A stretch of DNA of 64,000 bases, from assembly GCF_900069005.2 (NCBI RefSeq), contig NZ_LN831279.1, positions 2,932,961 through 2,996,960 of the forward strand. The letters run 5' to 3'. Under the pieces are notes generated by a model. It was given only the letters and a program-made list of their open reading frames with translations. It did not search any database and had not been told where the DNA came from. This DNA comes from Paenibacillus sp. GM2 (GTDB lineage: Bacteria; Bacillota; Bacilli; Paenibacillales; Paenibacillaceae). Of the stretch, positions 26,513 through 34,907 are shown piece by piece. The stretch's first letter is position 1, and every line of letters starts with the position of its first letter. The position numbers were made by a program, and so were the translations under genes.

Positions 26513-28990
26513 TTAACCCCCACACTTCACCAAATAACGCGTGCCCGCTTCAAGCCAAACCCGATCGCCATCTCGCTTGGCCTCTTCATCCTGGCTTGAA
26601 ATATCCAACAACTCGGCATAGCTTACTTTACACCAGCCCGCTTCAGCAGCAAGAATGGAGGCAGTGCTTAGTTTGCCATTCTCCCAAGCTATGTCGACCG
26701 TGAAATTTCCCCTGGCCTTTAAGCCTGTCACATGCCCTGAAGACCAAGCTGAGGGCAGCGCCGGCAGCAAATCTATTCTTCCCCGATGGCTCTGCAGCAG
26801 CATCTCGGCCATGCCAGCCGTTCCCCCAAAGTTGCCATCGATTTGAAAAGGGGGATGGGCATCGAATAAATTAGGATAGGTAGAGCGTGAAAGCAATGTC
26901 CTGACATAATGATAGGCTTCGTTCCCATCCCTTAACCTGGCGTATAGGTTGATCAACCAGGCGCAGCTCCATCCGGTATGTCCGCCTCCATGTGAAATTC
27001 GGTAATCCAGCGAACGCCGTGCTGCTTCAGCCCATTCCGGGGTACCATCCGGAGTTATTGCTGAACCAGGATACAGGCCATACAGATGAGAGACATGTCG
27101 ATGTCCCAGTTCACTCTCAGCATATGAATCGATCCACTCCATCAGTCTCCCATCGGCCCCGATCCGTGGACTGGCCATTCTTTCCAGCGTATCTTCAAGA
27201 AGCTCCACCCATGCTTCATCCGCTTTAAGGAGCTGCGCAGCCTCGATGCAATGCCCAAACAGCTCGCGAATCAAGAACAGATCCATCGTTGACGCATAGG
27301 AAACACTGCAGGGTTCCCCGCGCTCCGTCAGAAACATATTCTCGGGAGAAGTCGAAGGAGCTGTGACCAGTAAACTGTCCGGGCCCGGAACGAGCCAATC
27401 GATACAAAATTCGGCAGCTCCTTTTAGGACAGGGTAAGCCGTGTCCTCCAGATAGACTTTGTCCAAGGTGTAAGCATAGTGCTCCCACAAATGACGGCTA
27501 AGCCACACTCCCCCCATCGGCCAGCAAGCCCAGCTTGCACTTCCATCCGAGGGCGTCGTTACTCGCCATAGATCTACATTATGGTGAGCCGTCCAACCAT
27601 TGCAGTCATAATGGATCCTTGCAGTCCGGGCTCCGGCTTCGCTGATCTCTTGCACCATATTGATCAACGGTTCATGACACTCGCTCAAATTGCATACTTC
27701 CGCAGGCCAATAGTTCATCTCCGTATTAATATTTGTCGTATAATTGCTGTTCCAGGGCGGCTGCATATGTGGATTCCAGATCCCTTGCAAATTAGCCGGC
27801 TGCGTGCCCGGCCTGGAGCAAGCTATCAATAAATATCGCCCATAATGAAAATATAACGCCTCCAGCTCCGGGTCACATGCTCCCGCCTGGTACGCAATCA
27901 GCCGTTCATCTGTTGGTTTTGCTGCGGCTAATGCCATCATCCCCTTATCCATTACGGGAACAGACTGCTTATCTGAAGCCTCCTCGGCCCGTAATTTTGA
28001 CTCCTGACCCTTGTCTAATTCCAGCTCCACCCGGCGGAACAATCCACGATGCTCCTTGATATGCCTACTGCGCAGTTCAGCATCCCGGCGCATGAATGCC
28101 GATTGCATCACTGATTTACAACACTCCTCCGGTATTGAATCTGCGCCTTGCCCCTGCCCGGGCACTACATCATAACCTTGAAAATCAGTAGCCGCTGCCA
28201 ATAAAAGCGTGATGCTCCGTGCATCCTCTATTCGCAGTTTATGATCATCTGTAGCCATAAGCCTGCCTGCTTCATGCCTGACACTGACCTGTGCTGCGAA
28301 GTTTAATCCACGACCTTCCTCATATAGAACAGACTGCGGATGATCTCCCCTATGATTGTCTGCAATATGGCTTGGGCATGAGCCACGCATCATTAGATAT
28401 CCAGCTTTCTCCACAGCTTCTGCAACATGCTTCAGCGGGGAGTCCAGCGCTACGGTAACCGTGAACGGAGAGTGGTCTTCGCAGTCTATATGTACAACCA
28501 ATACCTGATCCACGGCGCTGACATACACCTCGCGTGTCATCGTTATGCCCCCGCTTCGAAAGCGAACGGAAGCGATTCCCGTATTCAGATTCAATTCACG
28601 CTCATAGTCCGTCACTTCTTCAAGCCCAAGCTGATCGATCCGCAGATTTCCGAGTGGTAAATAGGCTTCTGACCGTGGGCCGAGCATGCCTTTCTCTACC
28701 AAAGCTTCAGCTTCTTTATATTTCCCGGAAAATATAAGCTCCCTGACCGGCTGCAAATGCCGAAGTGCTTCATAATTTTGCGGATCACGAGGATATCCGG
28801 ACCATAATGTGTCCTCATTCAAACAGATCAGCTCACTTTGTCCCCCGCCATGAACCATGCCACCGATCCTGCCATTTCCGACCGGCAAGGCCTCCTCCCA
28901 GCAGGAAGCCGGCTGCTTATACCATAATTTCCAGGAAGTCTCTCTGTCACTGTTCACCGTCAATACTGTCACCGCCCTCATTGTTTTCAT
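26513..28990 (-). CDS. Alpha-L-fucosidase, glycoside hydrolase family 95
   Basis: About 825 residues, full length for GH95, an inverting family that mainly cleaves alpha-1,2-L-fucose from galactose. Family blocks: WEEALPVGNGRIGGMVHGG near the start, LNEDTLWSGYPRDP, NINTEMNYWPAEV (catalytic-centre Asn pair), TSPENMF (candidate general acid Glu), and QIDGNFGG (Asp of the active centre). No signal peptide, so cytosolic. The exact start is uncertain: ATG 28990 is chosen, but no strong ribosome binding site is visible and starts up to about 40 bases downstream are possible. Some GH95 members act on L-galactose instead. Confidence 0.9.
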   Translation of the reverse strand: MKTMRAVTVLTVNSDRETSWKLWYKQPASCWEEALPVGNGRIGGMVHGGGQSELICLNEDTLWSGYPRDPQNYEALRHLQPVRELIFSGKYKEAEALVEKGMLGPRSEAYLPLGNLRIDQLGLEEVTDYERELNLNTGIASVRFRSGGITMTREVYVSAVDQVLVVHIDCEDHSPFTVTVALDSPLKHVAEAVEKAGYLMMRGSCPSHIADNHRGDHPQSVLYEEGRGLNFAAQVSVRHEAGRLMATDDHKLRIEDARSITLLLAAATDFQGYDVVPGQGQGADSIPEECCKSVMQSAFMRRDAELRSRHIKEHRGLFRRVELELDKGQESKLRAEEASDKQSVPVMDKGMMALAAAKPTDERLIAYQAGACDPELEALYFHYGRYLLIACSRPGTQPANLQGIWNPHMQPPWNSNYTTNINTEMNYWPAEVCNLSECHEPLINMVQEISEAGARTARIHYDCNGWTAHHNVDLWRVTTPSDGSASWACWPMGGVWLSRHLWEHYAYTLDKVYLEDTAYPVLKGAAEFCIDWLVPGPDSLLVTAPSTSPENMFLTERGEPCSVSYASTMDLFLIRELFGHCIEAAQLLKADEAWVELLEDTLERMASPRIGADGRLMEWIDSYAESELGHRHVSHLYGLYPGSAITPDGTPEWAEAARRSLDYRISHGGGHTGWSCAWLINLYARLRDGNEAYHYVRTLLSRSTYPNLFDAHPPFQIDGNFGGTAGMAEMLLQSHRGRIDLLPALPSAWSSGHVTGLKARGNFTVDIAWENGKLSTASILAAEAGWCKVSYAELLDISSQDEEAKRDGDRVWLEAGTRYLVKCGG

Positions 28991-29040
28991 CAACAGCTAA
29001 TTCATATTTAATTCTTCATGCCATTACAGATCCCTGTAGA

Positions 29041-29085
29041 AAAGACCTCATCCTCCACAAAAACGTGGAATCTGAGGTCCTTTCT
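29041..29085 (-). terminator. Terminator of the sugar ABC operon
   Basis: GACCTCA and TGAGGTC pair, with an inner CCAC/GTGG stem, and the minus strand continues with TTTTCT. It lies 28 bases past the end of the binding-protein gene at 29114. Confidence 0.75.
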
Positions 29086-29113
29086 CGCATTGATAGGCCA
29101 CCCGAACGAACTG

Positions 29114-30859
29114 CTATTGAATATCTTTACCTGTAAAGAGTGCAACCCGCGCTTTTACAAGCTCTGTATATTCGGCCTCCATCTTCTCTGCTCCCGCCTG
29201 ATCTAAATCGTCCAGGAACCCATCGTAAATCTTATCGAAGTCCGTTGTCTTGGCCAGAACAGCCTCCGGAATTTTCTTGCGAATAATATCCTGCGTCTTC
29301 TGGTAGATAACTTGATAGTCGCCATCTGTAGGCACCGGCATGTTGTACAAGGCGCCCCATTCCTTGGCCGGGAAGTCACTCTCCTGCGGGAAGAGATCCT
29401 TCCAGGTTGTTGCTTGATAAGCGGCCAGCGTTTCCTTCTCGGCAGCGGTATAGCCTGCAACGATCTGTTCCGGGAAGCTGGTGGTATAGTAATTGCCGGA
29501 TGGATCCTTCACACCATCTCCATAACGTGCACCAAAGGTCAAGTATAAGCCAACGCCCGATTCCTTCGTGAAATTCGTCGAATCATTGGTCTTGCGCTCT
29601 TGAATTTCCGTCGGAATCACACGCATTCCATTCCCGTCCACCGTATAATGCTTGCCTTCAATGCCCCAGTTCCGAAGCACCTGTCCCTCGTCAGACGACA
29701 TCCAGTCAAGGAATTGGATCGCCCGAACCGGGTCCTTGCAAGCCGTGGTGATTGCGATTCCGTAGCCGTCAACTCCGGCGGATTGGAAAGAATGATCCTC
29801 ATACTCTTCTGTCAGCGTGACCGGGAAGTGCCCATAAGTGTATTCATCCTTGCCCGCCGTCTTGAGCGCATTTTCCGCATCCTGATAACCCCATTCCTGG
29901 TCGATCAGACCAAGTACGCGGCCGCTGGCGATTTTCGCTTTGTACTGGTCATCCTTCTGGACAAACGTATCCTTATCCAGCAATCCTTCGTTGTACATAT
30001 GGTTCAACCAGCGGAAATATTCCTTCTCCTCCGGACGTTTATAATGGAGCATTGCTTCATAGGTTTCAGGGTTAACATAGTACTCGCCGTCATCCGGTGC
30101 GCCTGTGGCCAGGAATGCCGGGTTCGTCACGCTGATCATAATTCTCCAATCGTCGGCATTCAACGTAAGCGGAATCGTCGGCTGACCGTCTGTCGTTGGG
30201 TGCTTCTCCACATACTGCTTCAGTACATTCTCGAAATCCTGCACAGTACGGACCTGCGGATAACCAAGTTCTTTAAGCACACGCTGCTGAATTTCAAATC
30301 CGCCGCCGGCATCGAAATACTGCTGATCCACACCAACATTCGTAGGAAGCTCATAAATTGCTTGATCTTCATTGCTGTACTTCAAGCGGTTCATATTTTC
30401 ACTGAAAATCTTCTTAATATTTGGCGCATACTGATCAATTAAATCCGTTAGATCGATAATGAGGCCCGCATCTACCAATTTGGACAAGCTGCCCTTGGCA
30501 AAAATAATATCCGGCACCTCGCCGCTCGCCGCCATCATCGCAACCTTCTGATCTCCGCCGCCACTGCCAACATCATACTCGGCATTGATCGTAACCCCGG
30601 TCTTCTCCGTAATCAATTTGCCGACATCGTCCTGCATATTGTTCCAGTTCGGGCTCGCATCGGCACCGAAGAAGGTGAAGGTCATCGGGCTGGTGTCCAT
30701 GGTATTTTCGGTGTTTTGCCCCGCATTCGTTCCTCCATTATTGCCCGTATTATCAGGCGCTTGGCTATGGTTATTGCTTCCGGAATTACCGCAGCCGCCA
30801 ATCAGCAGCGTAGTCGCCAGCAGAAGCGCCGCGAACATTTTAGGACTTCTCCATCTCAT
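29114..30859 (-). CDS. ABC transporter sugar-binding lipoprotein (LplA/YtcQ-like)
   Basis: 581 residues. Type II signal: LLLATTLLIGGCGNSG, with the lipidated Cys near residue 24. A Gly/Asn/Thr linker follows, then a large family 1 solute-binding fold (VTINAEYDVGSGGGDQKVAMMAASGEVPD, GIAITTACKDPVRAIQFLDW). These long lipoproteins bring plant-wall oligosaccharides to LplB/LplC-type permeases. ATG 30859 (MRWRS) follows GAGGGGG at 8 bases; an upstream ATG lacks that spacing. Last gene of the importer operon. The importer has no ATPase gene nearby, so a shared MsmX-type ATPase is expected. Confidence 0.92.
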   Translation of the reverse strand: MRWRSPKMFAALLLATTLLIGGCGNSGSNNHSQAPDNTGNNGGTNAGQNTENTMDTSPMTFTFFGADASPNWNNMQDDVGKLITEKTGVTINAEYDVGSGGGDQKVAMMAASGEVPDIIFAKGSLSKLVDAGLIIDLTDLIDQYAPNIKKIFSENMNRLKYSNEDQAIYELPTNVGVDQQYFDAGGGFEIQQRVLKELGYPQVRTVQDFENVLKQYVEKHPTTDGQPTIPLTLNADDWRIMISVTNPAFLATGAPDDGEYYVNPETYEAMLHYKRPEEKEYFRWLNHMYNEGLLDKDTFVQKDDQYKAKIASGRVLGLIDQEWGYQDAENALKTAGKDEYTYGHFPVTLTEEYEDHSFQSAGVDGYGIAITTACKDPVRAIQFLDWMSSDEGQVLRNWGIEGKHYTVDGNGMRVIPTEIQERKTNDSTNFTKESGVGLYLTFGARYGDGVKDPSGNYYTTSFPEQIVAGYTAAEKETLAAYQATTWKDLFPQESDFPAKEWGALYNMPVPTDGDYQVIYQKTQDIIRKKIPEAVLAKTTDFDKIYDGFLDDLDQAGAEKMEAEYTELVKARVALFTGKDIQ

Positions 30860-30940
30860 TTCTGCAATCCCCCTCATAGAAATAGAAGTTATATCGTATA
30901 ACAGGCTGTAGCCTGCAAATACCGCTGCACTATTTTAGTA

Positions 30941-31843
30941 TCAAGCCTTCACCGCGCCTAATGTCATACCGTCAACAAAATAACGCTGCAGAAACGGATA
31001 TACGACCAAAATCGGAACGGTAACGACAATCGTAATCGCCATCTTGATCGATTCAGGCGATACCTGGGCCATCTGATTGGCGAGATCATTAGCATTAACC
31101 ATGCTCGCCCCCTGATTAGTGCTCTGTAAAATCTTCATCAGCTCATATTGCAGCGTCGTCAGATGAGGCTTATTTCCGTTGTACAGATAAGTATCAAACC
31201 AGGAGTTCCATTGGCCTACGGCCAAGAACAGCGAGATCGTGGCTAATACCGGCTTACATAACGGGAGGATGACCTTGTAATAAATTTTAAAGTCATTGGC
31301 CCCATCCAATTTCGCTGATTCCTGCAATGCATAAGGCAGACCATCGATGAAAGATCGGATAATGAATACATTAAATGCACTAACGATCCCCGGCAGGATA
31401 TAAATCCAGAACGTCCCGATCAGATGCAGATGACGCATCAGCATATAGGTTGGAACCATGCCGCCGGAGAAATACATCGTCAGGGCCAGGAAGACCGAGA
31501 CGAATCTGCGTGCTTTGAAGTCAGGACGGCTTAGCGTGTAAGCCAGCATTGAAGAGCTGATCAGCCCAAGCAGCGTGCCTGATAATGTCCTCAATATCGT
31601 AATCAGGAAGCCTTGCTTCAAGCTGGAGTAACTAAATATCGTACGGTAATTCTCTAGCGTAAAATCCCGTGGCCATATATAGATCCCGCCCCGAACGGTG
31701 TCTGTAGAATCATTTAGCGAAATAGCAAGCACATTCAGAAACGGATACAACGTAATAATCAACACGAGACTTAGAATAACTACGTTAATAATGTCAAAGG
31801 TCCTATCTGATCTTGTGGAATTAAATGCTTTTGTCGCAGCCAT
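30941..31843 (-). CDS. Carbohydrate ABC transporter permease (LplC/YtcP-like)
   Basis: 300 residues with six predicted membrane spans. The EAA-type loop is ALQESAKLDGANDFKIYYKVILPLCKPVLATISLF, the cytoplasmic ATPase docking segment, and the C terminus is FVDGMTLGAVKA, typical of the YtcP/LplC group. It is the second permease of the importer, 11 bases after the LplB-like gene. Confidence 0.92.
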   Translation of the reverse strand: MAATKAFNSTRSDRTFDIINVVILSLVLIITLYPFLNVLAISLNDSTDTVRGGIYIWPRDFTLENYRTIFSYSSLKQGFLITILRTLSGTLLGLISSSMLAYTLSRPDFKARRFVSVFLALTMYFSGGMVPTYMLMRHLHLIGTFWIYILPGIVSAFNVFIIRSFIDGLPYALQESAKLDGANDFKIYYKVILPLCKPVLATISLFLAVGQWNSWFDTYLYNGNKPHLTTLQYELMKILQSTNQGASMVNANDLANQMAQVSPESIKMAITIVVTVPILVVYPFLQRYFVDGMTLGAVKA

Positions 31844-31854
31844 TCTGCTCCCCC

Positions 31855-32838
31855 CTACATGATGCTTTCTTTCGTCGTCTTCTTCATGATCCCGTTAGCT
31901 GTAAGCAACAGAATGATGCTCACCACTGAAGTAAACATACTGATCGCGGTTCCGTAGGAGAATCGGCTGATCTGAATGCCGTATTTCAGAGCGTATAAAT
32001 CCAGCACCTCAGAGTAATCCGTGACAAGCGAGTTGCTCAGCTGGAATTGCTTCTCGAAGCCGATGCCAATTAAGTGGCCGATCGACATAATCAGGAGCAC
32101 TGAAATCGTCGTGCGAATGCCCGGCAGGGTGATATTCCAGATTTGCCGGAACCGGCCTGCTCCATCCACTCGCGCAGCTTCATAAAGCTCCCTGTCGATG
32201 CCGGTAATGGCCGCCAAATAAATGATCGCATTCCAGCCGGTTTCCTTCCACACATCGGAAGCGGTTACAATTCCCCAGAAGTATTTGCCCTCAGCCATAA
32301 ACTGAATCGGGCCATCTATTACATGAAGCTGAATGAGCAGTTCATTCACGATGCCGTCCATCGACAGCATCTTCGTAATGATTCCGGCTACAACGACCCA
32401 GGAGACGAAGTGAGGCAAATAAGAAACCGTCTGTACAGTACGCTTGAAATATTTGCCGCGCAACTCATTCAACAGTACTGCGAACAAAATCGGAATAATG
32501 AAGCCGGCTACTAAGCCCATCAAGCTCATCGCCAAAGTATTCCTTAACACCAAATAGAATCTGTCGTCATGGAATAGCTCTACGAAATTTTTAAACCCGA
32601 CCCACTTCTGCTGGGAGAAAGATTTGGACGGCTTATAATTCTGAAAAGCCATCGTCCACCCCCATACGGGCAAATAGCTGAACACAAATACCCAAATGAT
32701 GAACGGCATGGACATCAGGTATAAATATTTCTGTTGAACGATGCTCCGCCATACCCTTTTCATCCGTTTTCCGGGCGGCTCAGGAGTGGTGATTGCCTTC
32801 TCTTTTTCCGTATCCGCTCTAGCTGACAGCGTTTCCAT
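31855..32838 (-). CDS. Sugar ABC transporter permease (LplB-like)
   Basis: 327 residues. A charged cytosolic N-terminal arm of about 40 residues is followed by the family opening YLYLMSMPFIIWVFVFSYLPVWG and the motif FQNYKPSKSF. EAA loop: LYEAARVDGAGRFRQIWNITLPGI. About six membrane spans. First gene of the importer operon; ATG 32838 lies 9 bases after GAGGAGGG. Works with the LplC-like permease and lipoprotein downstream; its regulator is probably the YesM kinase encoded just upstream. Confidence 0.92.
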   Translation of the reverse strand: METLSARADTEKEKAITTPEPPGKRMKRVWRSIVQQKYLYLMSMPFIIWVFVFSYLPVWGWTMAFQNYKPSKSFSQQKWVGFKNFVELFHDDRFYLVLRNTLAMSLMGLVAGFIIPILFAVLLNELRGKYFKRTVQTVSYLPHFVSWVVVAGIITKMLSMDGIVNELLIQLHVIDGPIQFMAEGKYFWGIVTASDVWKETGWNAIIYLAAITGIDRELYEAARVDGAGRFRQIWNITLPGIRTTISVLLIMSIGHLIGIGFEKQFQLSNSLVTDYSEVLDLYALKYGIQISRFSYGTAISMFTSVVSIILLLTANGIMKKTTKESIM

Positions 32839-32971
32839 CTATCCATTCCCTCCTCTGTATAAACCAATGATAATATACCACCCAGAGAGGAAATACCCGA
32901 TAGATTTCAGACAAAACCATATAATAATTAGACATCCAATAGATAACCTGAGCTACTTACATACAAATGGC

Positions 32972-34759
32972 TTATACCGCACCGTTTAATATCGGTACCG
33001 TGAAGGAAATCCGCGTCCCTTGCCCATACTCACTGGCAATCACCAGGCCATGCTCTTCACCGAAAGATAGAACCAGACGCTGATGCACATTGCGCAGGCC
33101 GATTCGCTTCTGCTCCGACTCCTCGGGATTCACCGTCGATTGAATCACCTCTGCCAGCCGCTCCGGGGTCATCCCCAGTCCGTCATCCTGCACGGTTACA
33201 CGCATAGCTGGACCGCACAGCTCAACAGTAAGCTGAACATGCACGCCTTCTATCTTGCCTTCAACACCGTGAACGACCGCATTCTCAACGAGCGGCTGAA
33301 TCACTAGTGGAGGAATCATCACGTGGCTTGCCGCCGGGTCCACCTTGACCTCGAAGCTGAGTCGGTCCTCGTATCTGAACTTCTGGATTTCCAAATAGGA
33401 GCGCACCATTTCAATCTCTTCCTTCAATGGCGTTTGCTCTCTGCCGACCTCCAGATTTTTGCGCATCAGCTTTCCTAACAGGCGGACGACATTGGCAATC
33501 TCCTTGTCCCCCTTCATGTGGGCGTTCATACGGATCGATTCAAGCGCGTTGAACAGGAAGTGCGGATTGATCTGGCTGGCCATCATTTTCAGCTTAATCT
33601 CCCGCTGTGCCAGCTCCAGCGTATTGTTCTGCTCCGTCTTCTCTACGATCTGGTCCATCAACTGCCGGATGCTGTCGACCATATAGTTGAATTGACGGGA
33701 TAATTGCCCGATCTCATCATTGCCGTCGATCCGGGACACGACATTCATATTTCCCAGCGCCAGCCGGTTGAACTGACGGCTTAGCTGGAGCAGACGATTG
33801 GTCGTCAGGAAAGAGACGATATAGACGAAGAATAGGGCGATGATCAGCACAAGAAAAATGATCAGCAGACCGATAAAGCTGACTTTGTTAGCGTCCTCCA
33901 TAATGGAAGCCGTGTCGAAAATGGAGACGATTTTAAGAATGCTTGTCCCTGCTTCAGGCATGAGCTGATCTACGATCATATAGGAGGATTCACCATGAAT
34001 ATCTAGCTTGTGGGCCCCTTTTCCCTGTTCATTCAAATTTACTCCATAATCCAGATCATTCAGGGTTGAGCCGACCAGTGCCGGATTTTTGGCAGCGACG
34101 ATATATCCCCGCTCATCGGCAATCAGCGTCTCGAACGGCTCCTGGCGCAGCATCCGGTTCAATTCCTCCTGATCCAACGAGACAATCAGCACTCCGCTGG
34201 TATGGGTCTCCGGAAAGTTTACCTGCCGGACCAGGCTGAGCTTGCGAATCGGAATTTCTTCCTCATCATCGATGTATTGCCAGATGGCTCTTCGGCTCTC
34301 CATCGCCTCCCTGTACCAGTTGGTAGATTCAATCTTGGCATCAACTGGAACAAGCTCCAGATTATTAATCAAAGTTGGATTTCGGTAATAGAAGCGAATC
34401 TCGGCGATCTCGCGATACATGTTAATGTAACGGTGGAAGCTGTCAAAGGAAAGATAAGCCTTCGTTAATTCAAGCACGCTCGGGTAATGGGTCGAGGCGA
34501 CCTTCTCCAACGATTTGTCCATGAGCAGCGTATTCGATACATCATTTGGCATGCGCATTATATTGCTGAGCTGGGTCTTGATCTTCTGAACATTGTTGGT
34601 CGTCTGGGCAATCGCCCGTTCCATTGCCTGGGCCCTGAAATAACTAACGACCCCACCGCCCACCAGCAATACAGGAATCATGACAACGACAAGGTATGAA
34701 ATAATCAGCTTATGCTTCAGCTTCAAATTATTGGTCATACGAATCGCCTTGCTTAACAC
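32972..34759 (-). CDS. YesM-type sensor histidine kinase
   Basis: 595 residues. Membrane helix at about 18-38, an extracellular Cache-like sensor (40-285), a second helix (about 290-312), and HAMP (LLQLSRQFNRLALGNM). The His_kinase domain has H400 in QINPHFLFNALES, and the HATPase has VIQPLVENAVVHGVEGK and DDGLGMTPERL. These kinases partner with YesN-type (REC-AraC) regulators and sense sugars through the cognate binding protein. GTG start, 9 bases after AAGGAGG. It precedes the importer, but no YesN gene is adjacent; the nearest one is at 41425-42978. Confidence 0.93.
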   Translation of the reverse strand: MLSKAIRMTNNLKLKHKLIISYLVVVMIPVLLVGGGVVSYFRAQAMERAIAQTTNNVQKIKTQLSNIMRMPNDVSNTLLMDKSLEKVASTHYPSVLELTKAYLSFDSFHRYINMYREIAEIRFYYRNPTLINNLELVPVDAKIESTNWYREAMESRRAIWQYIDDEEEIPIRKLSLVRQVNFPETHTSGVLIVSLDQEELNRMLRQEPFETLIADERGYIVAAKNPALVGSTLNDLDYGVNLNEQGKGAHKLDIHGESSYMIVDQLMPEAGTSILKIVSIFDTASIMEDANKVSFIGLLIIFLVLIIALFFVYIVSFLTTNRLLQLSRQFNRLALGNMNVVSRIDGNDEIGQLSRQFNYMVDSIRQLMDQIVEKTEQNNTLELAQREIKLKMMASQINPHFLFNALESIRMNAHMKGDKEIANVVRLLGKLMRKNLEVGREQTPLKEEIEMVRSYLEIQKFRYEDRLSFEVKVDPAASHVMIPPLVIQPLVENAVVHGVEGKIEGVHVQLTVELCGPAMRVTVQDDGLGMTPERLAEVIQSTVNPEESEQKRIGLRNVHQRLVLSFGEEHGLVIASEYGQGTRISFTVPILNGAV

Positions 34760-34780
34760 AAATCATCGCCTCCTTAAAAA

Positions 34781-34820
34781 CCGAATATCCCCTGTCTTCT
34801 TCGAAGAGGGGATATTTCGG
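34781..34820 (-). terminator. Terminator of the alpha-xylosidase gene
   Basis: CGAATATCCCCT and AGGGGATATTTCG pair with one bulge; the minus strand continues GGTTTTTAA. It separates the GH31 unit from the yesM-importer unit. Confidence 0.8.
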
Positions 34821-34907
34821 GCCTGAACTAATCAGGGCTTACACTAGCATAATATTCGATATTGTATATATACTTCAAGATTACTGCACTGCCAGGAGCG
34901 ATGTCCA

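Noticed and set aside
29600..30442. 280-codon plus-strand ORF
   Set aside because: Antisense of the binding-protein gene; high Cys/Arg/His content and no homology pattern.
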